A stretch of 64,000 nt of DNA from Paenibacillus oralis. Lineage in GTDB: Bacteria > Bacillota > Bacilli > Paenibacillales > Paenibacillaceae. Shown here in pieces: positions 51,731 to 61,244 of the stretch. The stretch is from assembly GCF_003863965.1 (NCBI RefSeq), contig NZ_RRCN01000001.1, positions 2,242,527 through 2,306,526 on the forward strand, read 5' to 3'. The position numbers and the translations under genes are program-made. How positions within the stretch are numbered: the first letter of the stretch is position 1; every line of letters starts with the position of its first letter. Below the pieces are notes generated by a model. That model saw nothing but the letters and a program-made list of their open reading frames with translations, searched no databases and had not been told where the DNA came from.

Positions 51731-53821
51731 ATGAGATTGGACAACAGGAAGGGCCCGTTTGCCGCTCGTAAACGCGGGAGGAGCGTGATCGCGGGCGCGG
51801 GGGCTCTTTTGCTATTGCTGGGATGGTTTGGAGGAGGAGCTTTTGGCGCGGCACCGCACGTGTATGCGGCGGATGGCGGGAAATCAGGGTATACGAGCGA
51901 TCAGTTGGAAGCTTTGGATTTTCTCAATGAAGTGCGCGCCAAGATAGGGGTTCAACCGGTAACGCTCAATCAGGAGATTACGCAAGCGGCGGAAGCCCAC
52001 GCCAAATACTATAATGCGAATAAGGAGGATCATCCCGGCTTAAGCGCTCACTCGGAAAAAGAAGGGAACAAAGGTTTTACCGGAGCCTCCGTGAAGGAAA
52101 GAATTCGGACCGCAGGGTGGAGTTCCGGGAGTAATGGAGCCGCTTATGGCGAGGTTATGCATTTTAAGCAAAACAGCAGTTCCTCCGCGATCCAGGGCTG
52201 GCTTGATTCGGCCTACCATCGGGATATTATTTTAGGTCCGCGATATAGTGAAATCGGCATCGGTTTGGTGGACGGTACGGCCGTGGTTAACATGGCGGGA
52301 TCGGGATTCGCTTCCGCGATTTCCGGCGGCATATCCGTTTATCCCTATGACGGGCAGACCGGAGTGCCGGTAGGGTTCTATGGTCATGAAATTCCGAACC
52401 CGCTCGAACAGTTTGGCCTGGAGCATTCGGGTTACATCATCTCCGCGACCACGGAAACGAAGATAACTTCTTACGAAGCCGCGATCAAGGATGAGGACGG
52501 AGAAGAAGTCGCTTACTTTGAGGAACTGTACTCGCAAAAAACTTTGTTTTTGTTCCCCAAGAAGGTTTTAAAAGGGAATCATACATATACGGTAACTTTG
52601 AACTACCGGACCGAGGCATCCTCGGAGAATCAAACCAAAACCTGGTCTTTTACGACCGGAAAAGGGCCCGCCTTGATTGCCCTTGAGCCGGTGTTCGGCG
52701 AAATCACGCTGAATGAAGGCGGTTCACACCGGTTAAGCTTCCAAGCCATATTCGGTGACGGGAGATCGGAGGCGGTAGAGAGCGGCATCACTTTCGTGAG
52801 CAGCAATTCCAAGGGGCTGCAAGTTTCCGCGGATGGAGTCTTGACCGGGCTAAAAGCCGGCGATTATACGGTAAAAGCAACCCTGGACGGAAAAACCACA
52901 GAGATCAGCGTAAAAGTTTATCCGAAATGGAAGACCAAAACGTACAGTGCAGCCGCGGCCAATTTACCTTCCGACATCTCCGGCCACCCTTTGCAGGCCA
53001 GCCTGGAATGGGGGCTAAAGAGCGGCATTATTTCCCCGGCGAAAGACGGGCTGCTTCATCCCGATGAGACAGTCAGCGAAGCGGAATTTTGGACGATGCT
53101 GCTTAAAATGTACAGCGTGAATATTCAAGCGTACCAGCCGGCCAAAGCCACCCATTGGGCCGATGGCGCCTACGCGATCGCAAAAAGCCGCAATTACCCG
53201 CTCGCCGGCATCGCGAACGCGGCCGCCCGCAGCAATCCGGTTACCCGCACACAGGTTGCGGAGATCGTCGCGGCGGCGGATGGCGTAAACGCAAAAGGTT
53301 CCAATGCGATCACGTATGTTCTGGCCAAAGACTACGTTCAAGGCGTTACGGAATTGTCCATACCGGGTTTTGAAGGCGCAAGGCAACTGACGCGGGGCGA
53401 AGCCCTGCAAATTCTGCAGCATTTACGGCAAACGCTGGGCGAACTTCGCGCCCGTCCGGTGAATGAAACGCCGGCGGCTTCCCTGCCCAAACTGCCGCAA
53501 AGAAAATTGTACGTGAAGCCTGCCGAACTGCAAGACCGGAGCTTGTTCGCGGAATTCCGCGAGGATCGCAAGCTGGTTGTGGAAGGCAAATTCAAGGAAT
53601 TTAGCGGGCAAAATATGGTACTGAAGGTTCAGGAGAAAAGAGGCAGTATATCCAAGCATATTGAAGATGTAAACGTCACCTTCGACAGTGAAGGCAAGTT
53701 TCATGTCGAGGCCGGCCCCTATACGCCGGAAGCGTTGAATCTGTATTTATACACACCCGACATCACCTATTTTATTTCGGTGCAGTATAACACATTTGTC
53801 GACAACCATTACAGTGAGTAA
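51731..53821 (+). CDS. Secreted CAP-domain protein with Ig-like and SLH-like domains
   Basis: 696 residues from ATG 51731 (AAGGAGG seven bases upstream). A signal peptide (RSVIAGAGALLLLLGWFGGG) is cleaved near residue 46. Residues 55-200 are a CAP/SCP domain (FLNEVRAKIGVQPVTLNQEI; AEAHAKYYN; HSEKEGNKGFTG; GWLDSAYHRDIILGPRYSEI), as in YkwD-like proteins. About 325-400 are a bacterial Ig-like (BIG2) domain. About 410-560 are degenerate SLH repeats that may hold it at the wall. The C-terminal 100 residues are unrecognised. Role at the cell surface unknown. Confidence 0.85.
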   Translation: MRLDNRKGPFAARKRGRSVIAGAGALLLLLGWFGGGAFGAAPHVYAADGGKSGYTSDQLEALDFLNEVRAKIGVQPVTLNQEITQAAEAHAKYYNANKEDHPGLSAHSEKEGNKGFTGASVKERIRTAGWSSGSNGAAYGEVMHFKQNSSSSAIQGWLDSAYHRDIILGPRYSEIGIGLVDGTAVVNMAGSGFASAISGGISVYPYDGQTGVPVGFYGHEIPNPLEQFGLEHSGYIISATTETKITSYEAAIKDEDGEEVAYFEELYSQKTLFLFPKKVLKGNHTYTVTLNYRTEASSENQTKTWSFTTGKGPALIALEPVFGEITLNEGGSHRLSFQAIFGDGRSEAVESGITFVSSNSKGLQVSADGVLTGLKAGDYTVKATLDGKTTEISVKVYPKWKTKTYSAAAANLPSDISGHPLQASLEWGLKSGIISPAKDGLLHPDETVSEAEFWTMLLKMYSVNIQAYQPAKATHWADGAYAIAKSRNYPLAGIANAAARSNPVTRTQVAEIVAAADGVNAKGSNAITYVLAKDYVQGVTELSIPGFEGARQLTRGEALQILQHLRQTLGELRARPVNETPAASLPKLPQRKLYVKPAELQDRSLFAEFREDRKLVVEGKFKEFSGQNMVLKVQEKRGSISKHIEDVNVTFDSEGKFHVEAGPYTPEALNLYLYTPDITYFISVQYNTFVDNHYSE

Positions 53822-53828
53822 TTGAGAC

Positions 53829-53876
53829 AAAAAAGAGGACTCCAAGCTTACGGAAGCGTTGGGGCCCTCTTTTTAT
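53829..53876 (+). terminator. Terminator after the CAP protein
   Basis: AAAAAGAGGACTCCAA pairs imperfectly with TTGGGGCCCTCTTTTT, ending in a T-run. Confidence 0.7.
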
Positions 53877-54010
53877 GGCGGGGATGCCCCATTTTGCCTC
53901 GATATACCATGTTCTACCATATACTTATAGCAAGATTGTTGTGTTCGAAGCAATAATTTTCCGATATCCTATAGACGGGCCTGCAGCGGACCTTTTTTTC
54001 ATGCTATACC

Positions 54011-54064
54011 TTGACAAAAGCGAGAGAATGCTCGATAATCCATATATGAGCATATGCTCATATA
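54011..54064 (+). promoter_or_regulatory. czcD promoter with 22-bp perfect palindromic operator
   Basis: TTGACA (54011-54016), a 17-bp spacer and GATAAT (54034-54039) form a near-consensus sigma-A promoter. TATATGAGCATATGCTCATA plus TA (54043-54064) is a perfect 22-bp palindrome on the transcription start. It has the ATGAGC...GCTCAT form bound by CzrA/CadC-type ArsR metal sensors. Confidence 0.85.
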
Positions 54065-54157
54065 ATAAAACTTACGTAGCTGGAACGTAATCCGGCATAA
54101 CTGCCAAAGATCGCTTCAGCCATCTTCCATGCTAAACCCGGACAGGAGGTTTTCGAA

Positions 54158-55174
54158 ATGAGTAACAAACACGTTCACGAACACGAACATGAACATGAAC
54201 ACGATCACGGGCATGAACACTCGACTAAACACCACGATCACGACCATAGCCATGGGCACGATCATCACGGCCATGGTCATCACGGTCACCACCATCATTT
54301 TGATCCGAGCGGCAATAAAAAGGGCCTGACCATCGCTTTAATCATTACCGTCGGCATTATGTTTTTGGAATTTTTCGGCGGGTTGGTCACGGGCAGTCTC
54401 GCGCTCTTATCCGACAGCGGGCATATGCTGAACGATGCCAGCTCGCTGGTCTTGAGCCTGGTTGCCGTCTGGTTTGCGACCAAACCGGCATCGCCCAACA
54501 AAACGTACGGCTTCTACCGCTTCGAGATCCTGGCGGCGCTTTTTAACGGAATCACCTTGTTCGTCGTTGCCGGGTTTATCCTCTGGGAAGCTTATGAGCG
54601 GCTGCTGGAGCCCCGCGCGGTGGCCAGCGGCTCGATGATGCTGATCGCCTGCATCGGTCTGCTCGCGAATATACTCAGCGCATGGTCGTTGATGAGAAAA
54701 GGCGACGTGAAAAACAACATCAACCTGCGCAGCGCGTACCTCCATATTCTCGGCGATGCCTTGGGTTCGGTAGGGGCCATCGTGGCCGGTCTGATCATGA
54801 TGATTTTCGGCTGGTATATCGCGGACCCGATCATCAGCGTGCTCGTTGCCGTCCTGATCCTGAAAGGCGCTTGGGGCGTGATCAAACATACCGTTCATAT
54901 TCTGATGGAGGGAACCCCGGTCACCGTCAACCAGGCGGAGGTCAAAGAGACGTTGGAGAGTATTGAAGGCGTAACGGACGTGCACGATCTGCACATTTGG
55001 ACGATCACTTCCGGGTTGGATTCGCTGAGCTGCCATATTTTGATCAAGGACAATCAGGATAATCAACGAATTCTCCAACAAGCGATCCGCTTGATCCAGG
55101 AGAAATTCAAAATTCAGCATACCACCATTCAGATCGAAACGCCGGAGATTCATCATGAAGTCATGAAAGTGTAG
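54158..55174 (+). CDS. czcD: CDF cation efflux protein CzcD
   Basis: 338 residues. The N-terminal 50 residues are extremely His-rich (HEHEHEHEHDHGHEH and more), a cytosolic metal-binding tail. Six membrane segments follow with the two Zn-site motifs SDSGHMLND (TM2) and HILGDALGS (TM5), then a cytosolic ferredoxin-like domain (GVTDVHDLHIWTI). CDF proteins exchange Zn2+, Co2+ or Cd2+ for protons. The gene lies behind a metal-sensor-type operator and four bases before the flavoprotein CzcO, as in Bacillus czcD-czcO operons. Confidence 0.92.
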   Translation: MSNKHVHEHEHEHEHDHGHEHSTKHHDHDHSHGHDHHGHGHHGHHHHFDPSGNKKGLTIALIITVGIMFLEFFGGLVTGSLALLSDSGHMLNDASSLVLSLVAVWFATKPASPNKTYGFYRFEILAALFNGITLFVVAGFILWEAYERLLEPRAVASGSMMLIACIGLLANILSAWSLMRKGDVKNNINLRSAYLHILGDALGSVGAIVAGLIMMIFGWYIADPIISVLVAVLILKGAWGVIKHTVHILMEGTPVTVNQAEVKETLESIEGVTDVHDLHIWTITSGLDSLSCHILIKDNQDNQRILQQAIRLIQEKFKIQHTTIQIETPEIHHEVMKV

Positions 55175-55177
55175 GGG

Positions 55178-56227
55178 ATGCCAATGCCAACGGCGGAAAC
55201 GGACGTACTTATCATCGGGGCAAGCCAGGCGGGATTGGCCGCAGGGTACTATTTGAAGCAAAAGAATGTAAATTTCCGGATCATCGGTATGGAAAAAAGA
55301 CTCGGCGGCGTTTGGCGGCAGCGCTATGACTCCCTGGTTCTTTTTACCCCGCGCGCGTACAGCTCATTGCCGGGCCTTCCTCTCACGGGGGACCCGAACG
55401 GATATGCGGCCAAAGATGAAATCGCCGACTATCTGGAGCGGTATGCGGCCCATTTCGATTTGCCCGTTCAGTTGGAGACGGAGGTCCTCTCCCTAACGAA
55501 AGAGCAAGGGAAATTTAAGGTTCATACCCGTACAGGGGAGTATTTGGCGAACAACGTCATTGTAGCTGCCGGACCTTTTCATAAGCCGTTTGTTCCTGGA
55601 TTCCGGGAGGCGCTGGCGAACGATGTCTACCAAGTCCATACGTCGCAGTATTTGAATCCTTCTTCGTTAAAAGACGGGGCCGTCCTGGTGGTCGGCGCGG
55701 GAAACTCCGGCGCACAAATTGCGGCCGAACTGGCCCAGGACCGGGAAGTTTATCTTTCCGCGGGACATAAGATGAGGTTCCTCCCGCTCCAGCTTTTCGG
55801 GAAAAGCATCTTCTGGTGGGCAGACAAGCTGGGCGTGATGAACGCCAGTGTCGACGGTAAGCTGGGCCGATTCTTAAGCCGTCAAGGTGACCCGATTTTC
55901 GGGTACGAATTAAGAGCGCTGGTCAAACAAGGTAAAATCAAGCTCAAACCAAAGACCGAAAGCGCGCGTGGCCATGAATTTACGTTTCAGGATCAAAGCA
56001 AGCTCACTGTCCAAAACGTGATTTGGGCCACCGGCTTCAGGCCGGATTACGGTTGGATTCGGATTGCGGACGTGCTGGACGATAAAGGAAAACCGGTCCA
56101 TCATCGCGGTGTTTCGCCTGTCCAAGGTCTGTACTTCCTCGGGCTGCCGTGGCAGTACACCAGAGGCTCCGCGCTGATCGGCGGGGTCGGCCGGGACGCC
56201 GAATACATTTCCGAGCTTTGCCGCTGA
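55178..56227 (+). CDS. czcO: CzcO-like flavin-dependent oxidoreductase
   Basis: 349 residues of the flavin monooxygenase-like group: FAD motif IIGASQAGLAAGY (13-25), NADPH motif VVGAGNSGAQIAAE, and ATGFRPDYGW near the C-terminus. It begins three bases after the czcD stop, so it is under the same metal-responsive promoter. CzcO proteins are associated with cation/proton antiporters; the chemical reaction is unknown. ATG 55178 and 55184 are both possible starts. Confidence 0.85.
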   Translation: MPMPTAETDVLIIGASQAGLAAGYYLKQKNVNFRIIGMEKRLGGVWRQRYDSLVLFTPRAYSSLPGLPLTGDPNGYAAKDEIADYLERYAAHFDLPVQLETEVLSLTKEQGKFKVHTRTGEYLANNVIVAAGPFHKPFVPGFREALANDVYQVHTSQYLNPSSLKDGAVLVVGAGNSGAQIAAELAQDREVYLSAGHKMRFLPLQLFGKSIFWWADKLGVMNASVDGKLGRFLSRQGDPIFGYELRALVKQGKIKLKPKTESARGHEFTFQDQSKLTVQNVIWATGFRPDYGWIRIADVLDDKGKPVHHRGVSPVQGLYFLGLPWQYTRGSALIGGVGRDAEYISELCR

Positions 56228-56281
56228 TGGAGCATTCCTTTCTGATCTGATAAGATACACATTCTAGCCACACAAATTTTC

Positions 56282-56466
56282 TAACGGATGCCACAAGCGC
56301 TATTTGTTCCAAAAACGTTGATTTCAAATTGTAACGGTTGCCCTGGCGCTTATTTCCCTGAAATCCGGCTATTTTGCTTAAATTCAGGCAAATAACGGCG
56401 CTCACAACCGTTAGAGTTTTGAAAAGGGCTTTTTTCGGAAAATAGCCGCTGCTGCAACCGTTAGAG
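56282..56466. repeat. Four-unit intergenic repeat element, copy 2
   Basis: TAACGGATGCC...GCTATTTG (56282) and TAACGGTTGCC...CTTATTT (56332) are followed by inverted AAATAACGGC...AACCGTTAG (56390) and AAATAGCCGC...AACCGTTAG (56440). Same plan as the copies at 49853 and 59485. Confidence 0.8.
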
Positions 56467-56497
56467 TTCCGGGCAGCAGTTCCGGGACTTCTTCTTG

Positions 56498-56680
56498 AGC
56501 AAAAGTGCATTTGATTTTCCTTAAAATGACGTTTTGGAGCGATCCAAATGCAAAAGTACATCTATTTGGGGGCTATTCGCTTAAAAAGAGGCTTGCGGCC
56601 TGCACTTTTGCATTTGACGAGCCATTTCCGGGGCATTCGGGCGAAAATCGCCTGCACTTTTGCATTTCATGGGCTTTGCT
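56498..56680. repeat. Spaced array of TGCACTTTTGCATTT motifs
   Basis: AAAAGTGCATTTG (56501), AAATGCAAAAGTACA (56548), TGCACTTTTGCATTTGA (56600) and TGCACTTTTGCATTTCA (56652) recur every 50 bases or so, in both orientations. The stretch 56681-56948 is GC-rich and without a recognisable gene; the long frame across it is a non-coding extension of the next gene. Confidence 0.6.
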
Positions 56681-56948
56681 TTGGCATAGCCTAACCTCCC
56701 GTCCGTTGCGGAGCCGGCCGCCGGAGAATAGCCGCCGCTCCGCCCAGTGTCCCCAAAGTGAGCCGCCGCCCGGCCCATTTCCGGCAACGAAAGGGTTGCC
56801 AAATGACGAAGGTCAACGTTACGATAAGATCGACGTATTTCACAGAAGCCGGACCGCGGCTGGCGGCAGTTTTTTTCGCGGGAAGCATATCTTAAGACAG
56901 ATGGCGGCCGTCATCCATGGGAACACAGAAAAGGAAGGTGAACCGGCC

Positions 56949-59327
56949 TTGGGCAAAAACAAAGCCAATCTGCTGACAAAGCTGTTGATTTCCTATGTGC
57001 TGGTGCTGCTGTTTCCGGTCCTGATCATTTTGTTATATTACTATCCTTATTCGGCAAAAGCGGTCAAGGAGAAGGAAATGGACTGGAACGCCCATATTAC
57101 CGAGCAGTTCATGACCTCGATGGACACGTTTACGCGCTACGTGTACAACCTGCCGTTCGAGCTGGTGCAGAACCGGGAATTCCGGCTGTATCAGGCGGGG
57201 GAGAGCGATTACCAGCGGGTGCTGATTGCGAACGAGATGAAAAAATACAACGCAACCGATGCTTTCATCTACAATACGCTGCTGTACGTAAGGAACATCG
57301 GTGTTTTGTTCTCTAAAAGTGGAAGCGCATACAGCATGGGCGATATGGCGACGCCCGGGGTCGGCTACTATTATGAAAACTGGCAGCACGCTTACTTGAA
57401 GGAGACCTTGAATACGCTAAACTCCCCCATGGTTCGGCCTGTGGAGGAGGTCGTCATCCCCGGCAACAACCGGGTCCGGGTGTTGACCTTCCTGCAGCCG
57501 CTGCCGGTAGGCGGGTCGAATTCCCCCGGCGTCGTCATGATCATGGTTCGGGAGGATACGATCCTGCGCATGATGCGGTCGGTTTCGGAGGCGTATAACG
57601 GGGATATTTTTATTTTTGATGAGCGGGGCCGGCCATTGGTGGCCTCCAATGCCTCCCTGTACCAAGCTTCCGGCGATTTGGCGGCGCTGGTGGAGCGGAT
57701 GGGTAAGGCGAGCGGGGCGAAGGAGGAAAACGGGGCGAAAGAAGCAAACGGGGTGAGCGGCGCGAACGGGCCAACCTCCGGCATTCACCGGATCAACGGT
57801 GTCTCCTATGTCGTTTCCCAAGCGGTATCGGATAAAAACGGCTGGAAATACGTTAGCTTGCTCCCGGTATCCGACTCCCTGCAGGGCATCCGCATGGTTC
57901 AACTGAATACGATCCTGCTGGTCGGAATTATCCTGCTGCTTGAAGTGATCGTGATATACGTGTCGATCCGCAAAAACTACCACCCGATCAAACGGCTGGT
58001 TGACTTTGCCGCCGCTCTGTTCGAGCCGCAGGAGCAGCGCCCGATGAACGAGATCGATACGATCCGCTATACGTTAAGCGGCCTTTATGCAACCAATAGC
58101 AGGCTGGATGAGCAAGTGAAGGAAACCCTGCCGATTAAGCGGGACCGCGTTTTGCTGGAGCTGGTGAACGGGCACTTCCTTACATGGCAGGCGTTTGAGC
58201 GGGAGGCGGTGAAAACGGGGATCGATCTGACCGGCCCGTACCTGACGGTGGCCGTGATCTCCTGCGAGACCGAGGATGTGGAGGCGAATTGGGTGCTTGA
58301 GTTTTGCAAACGCAAGGAGGAGGGGGTTCCCGAAGAAGGGGCAGGGGCGCGCGGGTATTTTTTCAAAAGCACGTATCATCATGAAATCGTGTTTGTCTGC
58401 GCTCATGAGGAAGGCTTTGCGGTCAAGGAGGCGCTGGCCCGGCTTCAGGAGGAACTGCAAGCGGAGTTGCAGGAGGAGCTGCAGGAGAAGTTGCAGACGG
58501 ATCCGGGCTGGCGGACGATCATCGGCATCGGCGAGCCCGCTGAAGCCCGGAGTCCCAAATCCGCGCATATGTCCTACTTGCAGGCGTTGCGCACGGTGGA
58601 GCAGCTGCGGCTCCGCGGCACCCACCCCATCCTCGGCTTTGGGGAAATCGAGGTGTCGCCGTCCGGGACGGTTTCTTATTTTGCCGAGCTGCTGCAGTCG
58701 CTGGAACTGGCCATCTTAAAAAACGAAGCCGCCCTGGTGGAATCCCTGATCGAACGGATCATCGGGTACCTGGGCAGCGATGGATTGGCCCCGCATATGG
58801 TGCGCAGCGTGTATTTGAACACGGCCAGCGTGATTTTTAACGGCTTGCAGTGGTTCCGCCAAGACGATCAAAGCCTGCTGCGGCTGACGGACGCCGCGTT
58901 CCGGCCCCGCTATACGCTGGAGCAGATGGCCGGAATTCTCCGGGACAGCGGCACCAAGCTGTGCGAGATGATCCGGGAGGCGTTGCCGTTGCCCAAGGCG
59001 CGCCCAGCGGCCCGGGAGGAGATTCTCGCGGTGATTGAAGCGAAGGGCATGGATCCGAACTGCTCGCTGCAGCTGCTGGCCGATCATTTTGGCATGTCGG
59101 TCTCGAATTTCAGCCACCACTTTAAGAAGGAAATGGGGCAAAATTTCAAGGAATACCTTGACCGGCTGCGGATTCAGAAGTCGACCCGGCTGCTGCGGGA
59201 GAGCGGCGAGCCGCTGGAAGCGATCGCCGCCCAAACGGGCTTCACCAATACCTCCAGCTTTATCCGTTCTTTCAAAAAAATCGTCGGGACGACCCCCGGC
59301 CAGTACCGCCAGACTCACAAGGGCTGA
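56949..59327 (+). CDS. Membrane-bound AraC-family regulator (YesN-like sensor)
   Basis: 792 residues. TTG 56949 is chosen: AAGGAAGG lies about eight bases upstream and the first membrane helix (LLISYVLVLLFPVLIILLYY) follows at residue 10. An extracytoplasmic region of about 250 residues (dCache-like) comes next, then a second helix (TILLVGIILLLEVIVIYVSI). A cytosolic linker and a C-terminal AraC domain with two HTHs (LQLLADHFGMSVSNFSHHFK; IAAQTGFTNTSSFIRSFKKI) complete it. This architecture is typical of Paenibacillus regulators of nearby sugar ABC operons. Its target may be the solute-binding gene at 62817 or a gene outside the window. Confidence 0.85.
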   Translation: MGKNKANLLTKLLISYVLVLLFPVLIILLYYYPYSAKAVKEKEMDWNAHITEQFMTSMDTFTRYVYNLPFELVQNREFRLYQAGESDYQRVLIANEMKKYNATDAFIYNTLLYVRNIGVLFSKSGSAYSMGDMATPGVGYYYENWQHAYLKETLNTLNSPMVRPVEEVVIPGNNRVRVLTFLQPLPVGGSNSPGVVMIMVREDTILRMMRSVSEAYNGDIFIFDERGRPLVASNASLYQASGDLAALVERMGKASGAKEENGAKEANGVSGANGPTSGIHRINGVSYVVSQAVSDKNGWKYVSLLPVSDSLQGIRMVQLNTILLVGIILLLEVIVIYVSIRKNYHPIKRLVDFAAALFEPQEQRPMNEIDTIRYTLSGLYATNSRLDEQVKETLPIKRDRVLLELVNGHFLTWQAFEREAVKTGIDLTGPYLTVAVISCETEDVEANWVLEFCKRKEEGVPEEGAGARGYFFKSTYHHEIVFVCAHEEGFAVKEALARLQEELQAELQEELQEKLQTDPGWRTIIGIGEPAEARSPKSAHMSYLQALRTVEQLRLRGTHPILGFGEIEVSPSGTVSYFAELLQSLELAILKNEAALVESLIERIIGYLGSDGLAPHMVRSVYLNTASVIFNGLQWFRQDDQSLLRLTDAAFRPRYTLEQMAGILRDSGTKLCEMIREALPLPKARPAAREEILAVIEAKGMDPNCSLQLLADHFGMSVSNFSHHFKKEMGQNFKEYLDRLRIQKSTRLLRESGEPLEAIAAQTGFTNTSSFIRSFKKIVGTTPGQYRQTHKG

Positions 59328-59484
59328 GCTTCGAACCGTTGCGGCTGGAAGTAAGCATGTTGGTGCTGGCAGCCGTTGCCAGAACCTGCACCAGAATCTG
59401 CCAACCGCCAAGCCTCGGGGCTTTTAGATGCGAGGGAGGGGACAGTGCGCGGGTAGAAAGGGGAGGAGAAGACGGAACTGGTGG

Positions 59485-59670
59485 CTAAGGGACTCCAAAG
59501 GCTCTATTTGCGGAAAAACGGAGGTTTGCAAAATGTAACGGACAGAGAAGACCTTATTTCCCTTGAATCGGCCCGGGAGAGCCCGTTTAGAGTGAAATAG
59601 CGTCAACTGTGTCCGTTAGGCTGGGAAATACCCGGGAAATGGAGCAATAAGGTCGCTGGAGTCCGTTAGA
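59485..59670. repeat. Four-unit intergenic repeat element, copy 3
   Basis: TAAGGGACTCC...CTATTTG (59485) and TAACGGACAGAG...CTTATTT (59535) are followed by inverted GAAATAGCG...GTCCGTTAG (59594) and CAATAAGG...GTCCGTTAG (59645). The shared flanks (GGAGGTTTGCAAAATG and GGGAAATACCCGGGAAATGG) are nearly identical to copy 1. Confidence 0.85.
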
Positions 59671-59833
59671 GCAGCATCCCCAGTTTAGAAAGAGCCGAAG
59701 TACACGGTGCTTCGGATCATGATAGAAGGGGAAGTACTCTCGTAGTTGAACCGAAAAGGGATGGGGATAGGGGCGAACCCCATACCCATCCCTTCCGTAC
59801 ATCCAACGTAACGGATCAGCGGCGACGTTTTTC

Positions 59834-61150
59834 TTATTTTTTCGTCCTAGAAGCCAGCCATTCCATTAATGTTGTGTTCTTTCCATTGATCACCTTAGAG
59901 ACATCGTTGTTATACACATAAATCCAGGACCAGTGACCATCGTATTCATGAGGTGTCCCGTCGCTTTTTTTGTACAGGCCGGAGGTGTCCGATACATTGT
60001 TAAATAAAGACATATGAACATCCTCTGCACCGGCGTTCACCAAGCGGCTATACGTTGAAACGGTATAATCGATGGGAGGAACAACGGTATCCGTTTTGGC
60101 AGCAACAAACCAGATCGGCAAGTCTTTCATCGCTTTGATTTGTTTGTCGGTGATCAGACTGTCTTTTAAGGCTTCGCAGGCCACAAATGCCGCGGCAAAA
60201 TAGTCTTTATAATCACGGATCATCAACATGGTCATATACCCGCCGTTGGAATCTCCGCCAATGTAAATCCGCTTGGGATCAATATCCTTGTTTTTGGCAA
60301 CATAGTCGCGGATCAAAGACATTAAGGCTTTTTCATATTTCGAGGTTCCGTCCCCAAAATCCTTAAAACCATCCATCCAGTAGGTTGGTGTCTGAGGAGC
60401 CAATACATATGCCCCGCCAAAATAGGATTGAATGTCCTTGGAAGCAAAATTCACCGCTTTGTTTCCGGCGATTGCAATCGTAGGGTCGGTGCCCCCTTCG
60501 CCCATACCATGCAGCCAAATCACCAGCGGATTTTTCTTTTTATCATTTGCCGGCGCATAGTCCGCATAAGTTAACGTAACTCCTTGATAAGTGGCTTTGC
60601 CCGTATTAAACTCATCCACCAGCTCTCTGATCTCGCCAGCGGAGTTGTTGATAACCAGACCGGAAATCACCCCGGATTTGGTGGTAATGTCCTTTTGCTG
60701 GGTAACGGTGTATTTGTTGTCATTCCATGCGCCTACCTCAACATAATTCATCGCAGGGCTTAATTTTATTTCAGGACCGATCTCCATTTCCAAGACCACG
60801 TATCTTCCGGCTTCTTTGGCAGGATTGCCGTTTTGATCCGCCACATAAGCTTGGGTTACCTTCCGGTCGCCTTCCGCAATCAAAGGATCGTCCAACCGGC
60901 GGTCGCTTCTTTCTACATGTACCGTAAATGTATCCTTGGTTACCGTGTTTTTGGGTATCGATTTACCCAGATCAACAATGATTTTCGTAATTTGCGCTCC
61001 AAAATCCTTGACCTCTACAACCGTCCGATAAGAGGGTGCAGCGGCGCTTGTCTCCTTGGCCCACGCACCTGAGCTGAAGGTAAGGGTTGTCGTGACGGCC
61101 AATGCCAGCAATGCCGTTGGTCTAGCCGCTTTTTTGAAGCTTTTTATCAT
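59834..61150 (-). CDS. Secreted alpha/beta-hydrolase esterase with N-terminal beta domain
   Basis: About 438 residues. A signal peptide (PTALLALAVTTTLTFSSGAW) is followed by a beta-rich domain (to about 185) and an alpha/beta-hydrolase domain like feruloyl/acetyl-xylan esterases or poly-3-hydroxybutyrate depolymerases. Oxyanion loop WLHGMGEGG; nucleophile GGDSNGG (Ser301); Asp354 in AKTDTVVPP; His406 in YDGHWSW. ATG 61150 has GGGAGG seven bases upstream. A cre-like site lies just upstream and an AraC regulator precedes it on the same strand, suggesting sugar-regulated polysaccharide de-esterification. Confidence 0.82.
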   Translation of the reverse strand: MIKSFKKAARPTALLALAVTTTLTFSSGAWAKETSAAAPSYRTVVEVKDFGAQITKIIVDLGKSIPKNTVTKDTFTVHVERSDRRLDDPLIAEGDRKVTQAYVADQNGNPAKEAGRYVVLEMEIGPEIKLSPAMNYVEVGAWNDNKYTVTQQKDITTKSGVISGLVINNSAGEIRELVDEFNTGKATYQGVTLTYADYAPANDKKKNPLVIWLHGMGEGGTDPTIAIAGNKAVNFASKDIQSYFGGAYVLAPQTPTYWMDGFKDFGDGTSKYEKALMSLIRDYVAKNKDIDPKRIYIGGDSNGGYMTMLMIRDYKDYFAAAFVACEALKDSLITDKQIKAMKDLPIWFVAAKTDTVVPPIDYTVSTYSRLVNAGAEDVHMSLFNNVSDTSGLYKKSDGTPHEYDGHWSWIYVYNNDVSKVINGKNTTLMEWLASRTKK

Positions 61151-61174
61151 CATATTGCCTCCCATACTGGTATA

Positions 61175-61188
61175 ATAAAACGCTTACA
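61175..61188. promoter_or_regulatory. cre-like site in the esterase promoter
   Basis: ATAAAACGCTTACA matches the CcpA consensus TGWAANCGNTNWCA at 12 of 14 positions and lies 25-38 bases upstream of the esterase start. Confidence 0.5.
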
Positions 61189-61244
61189 TATTATTGTAGT
61201 GGTTCATTTCATCTCCTGCCTGTCTTTTATTAACCAATTTAGGG

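Noticed and set aside
56505..56948. N-terminal extension of the YesN-like regulator
   Set aside because: It runs through the TGCA-type repeat array and has no ribosome site; the membrane helix begins right after TTG 56949.
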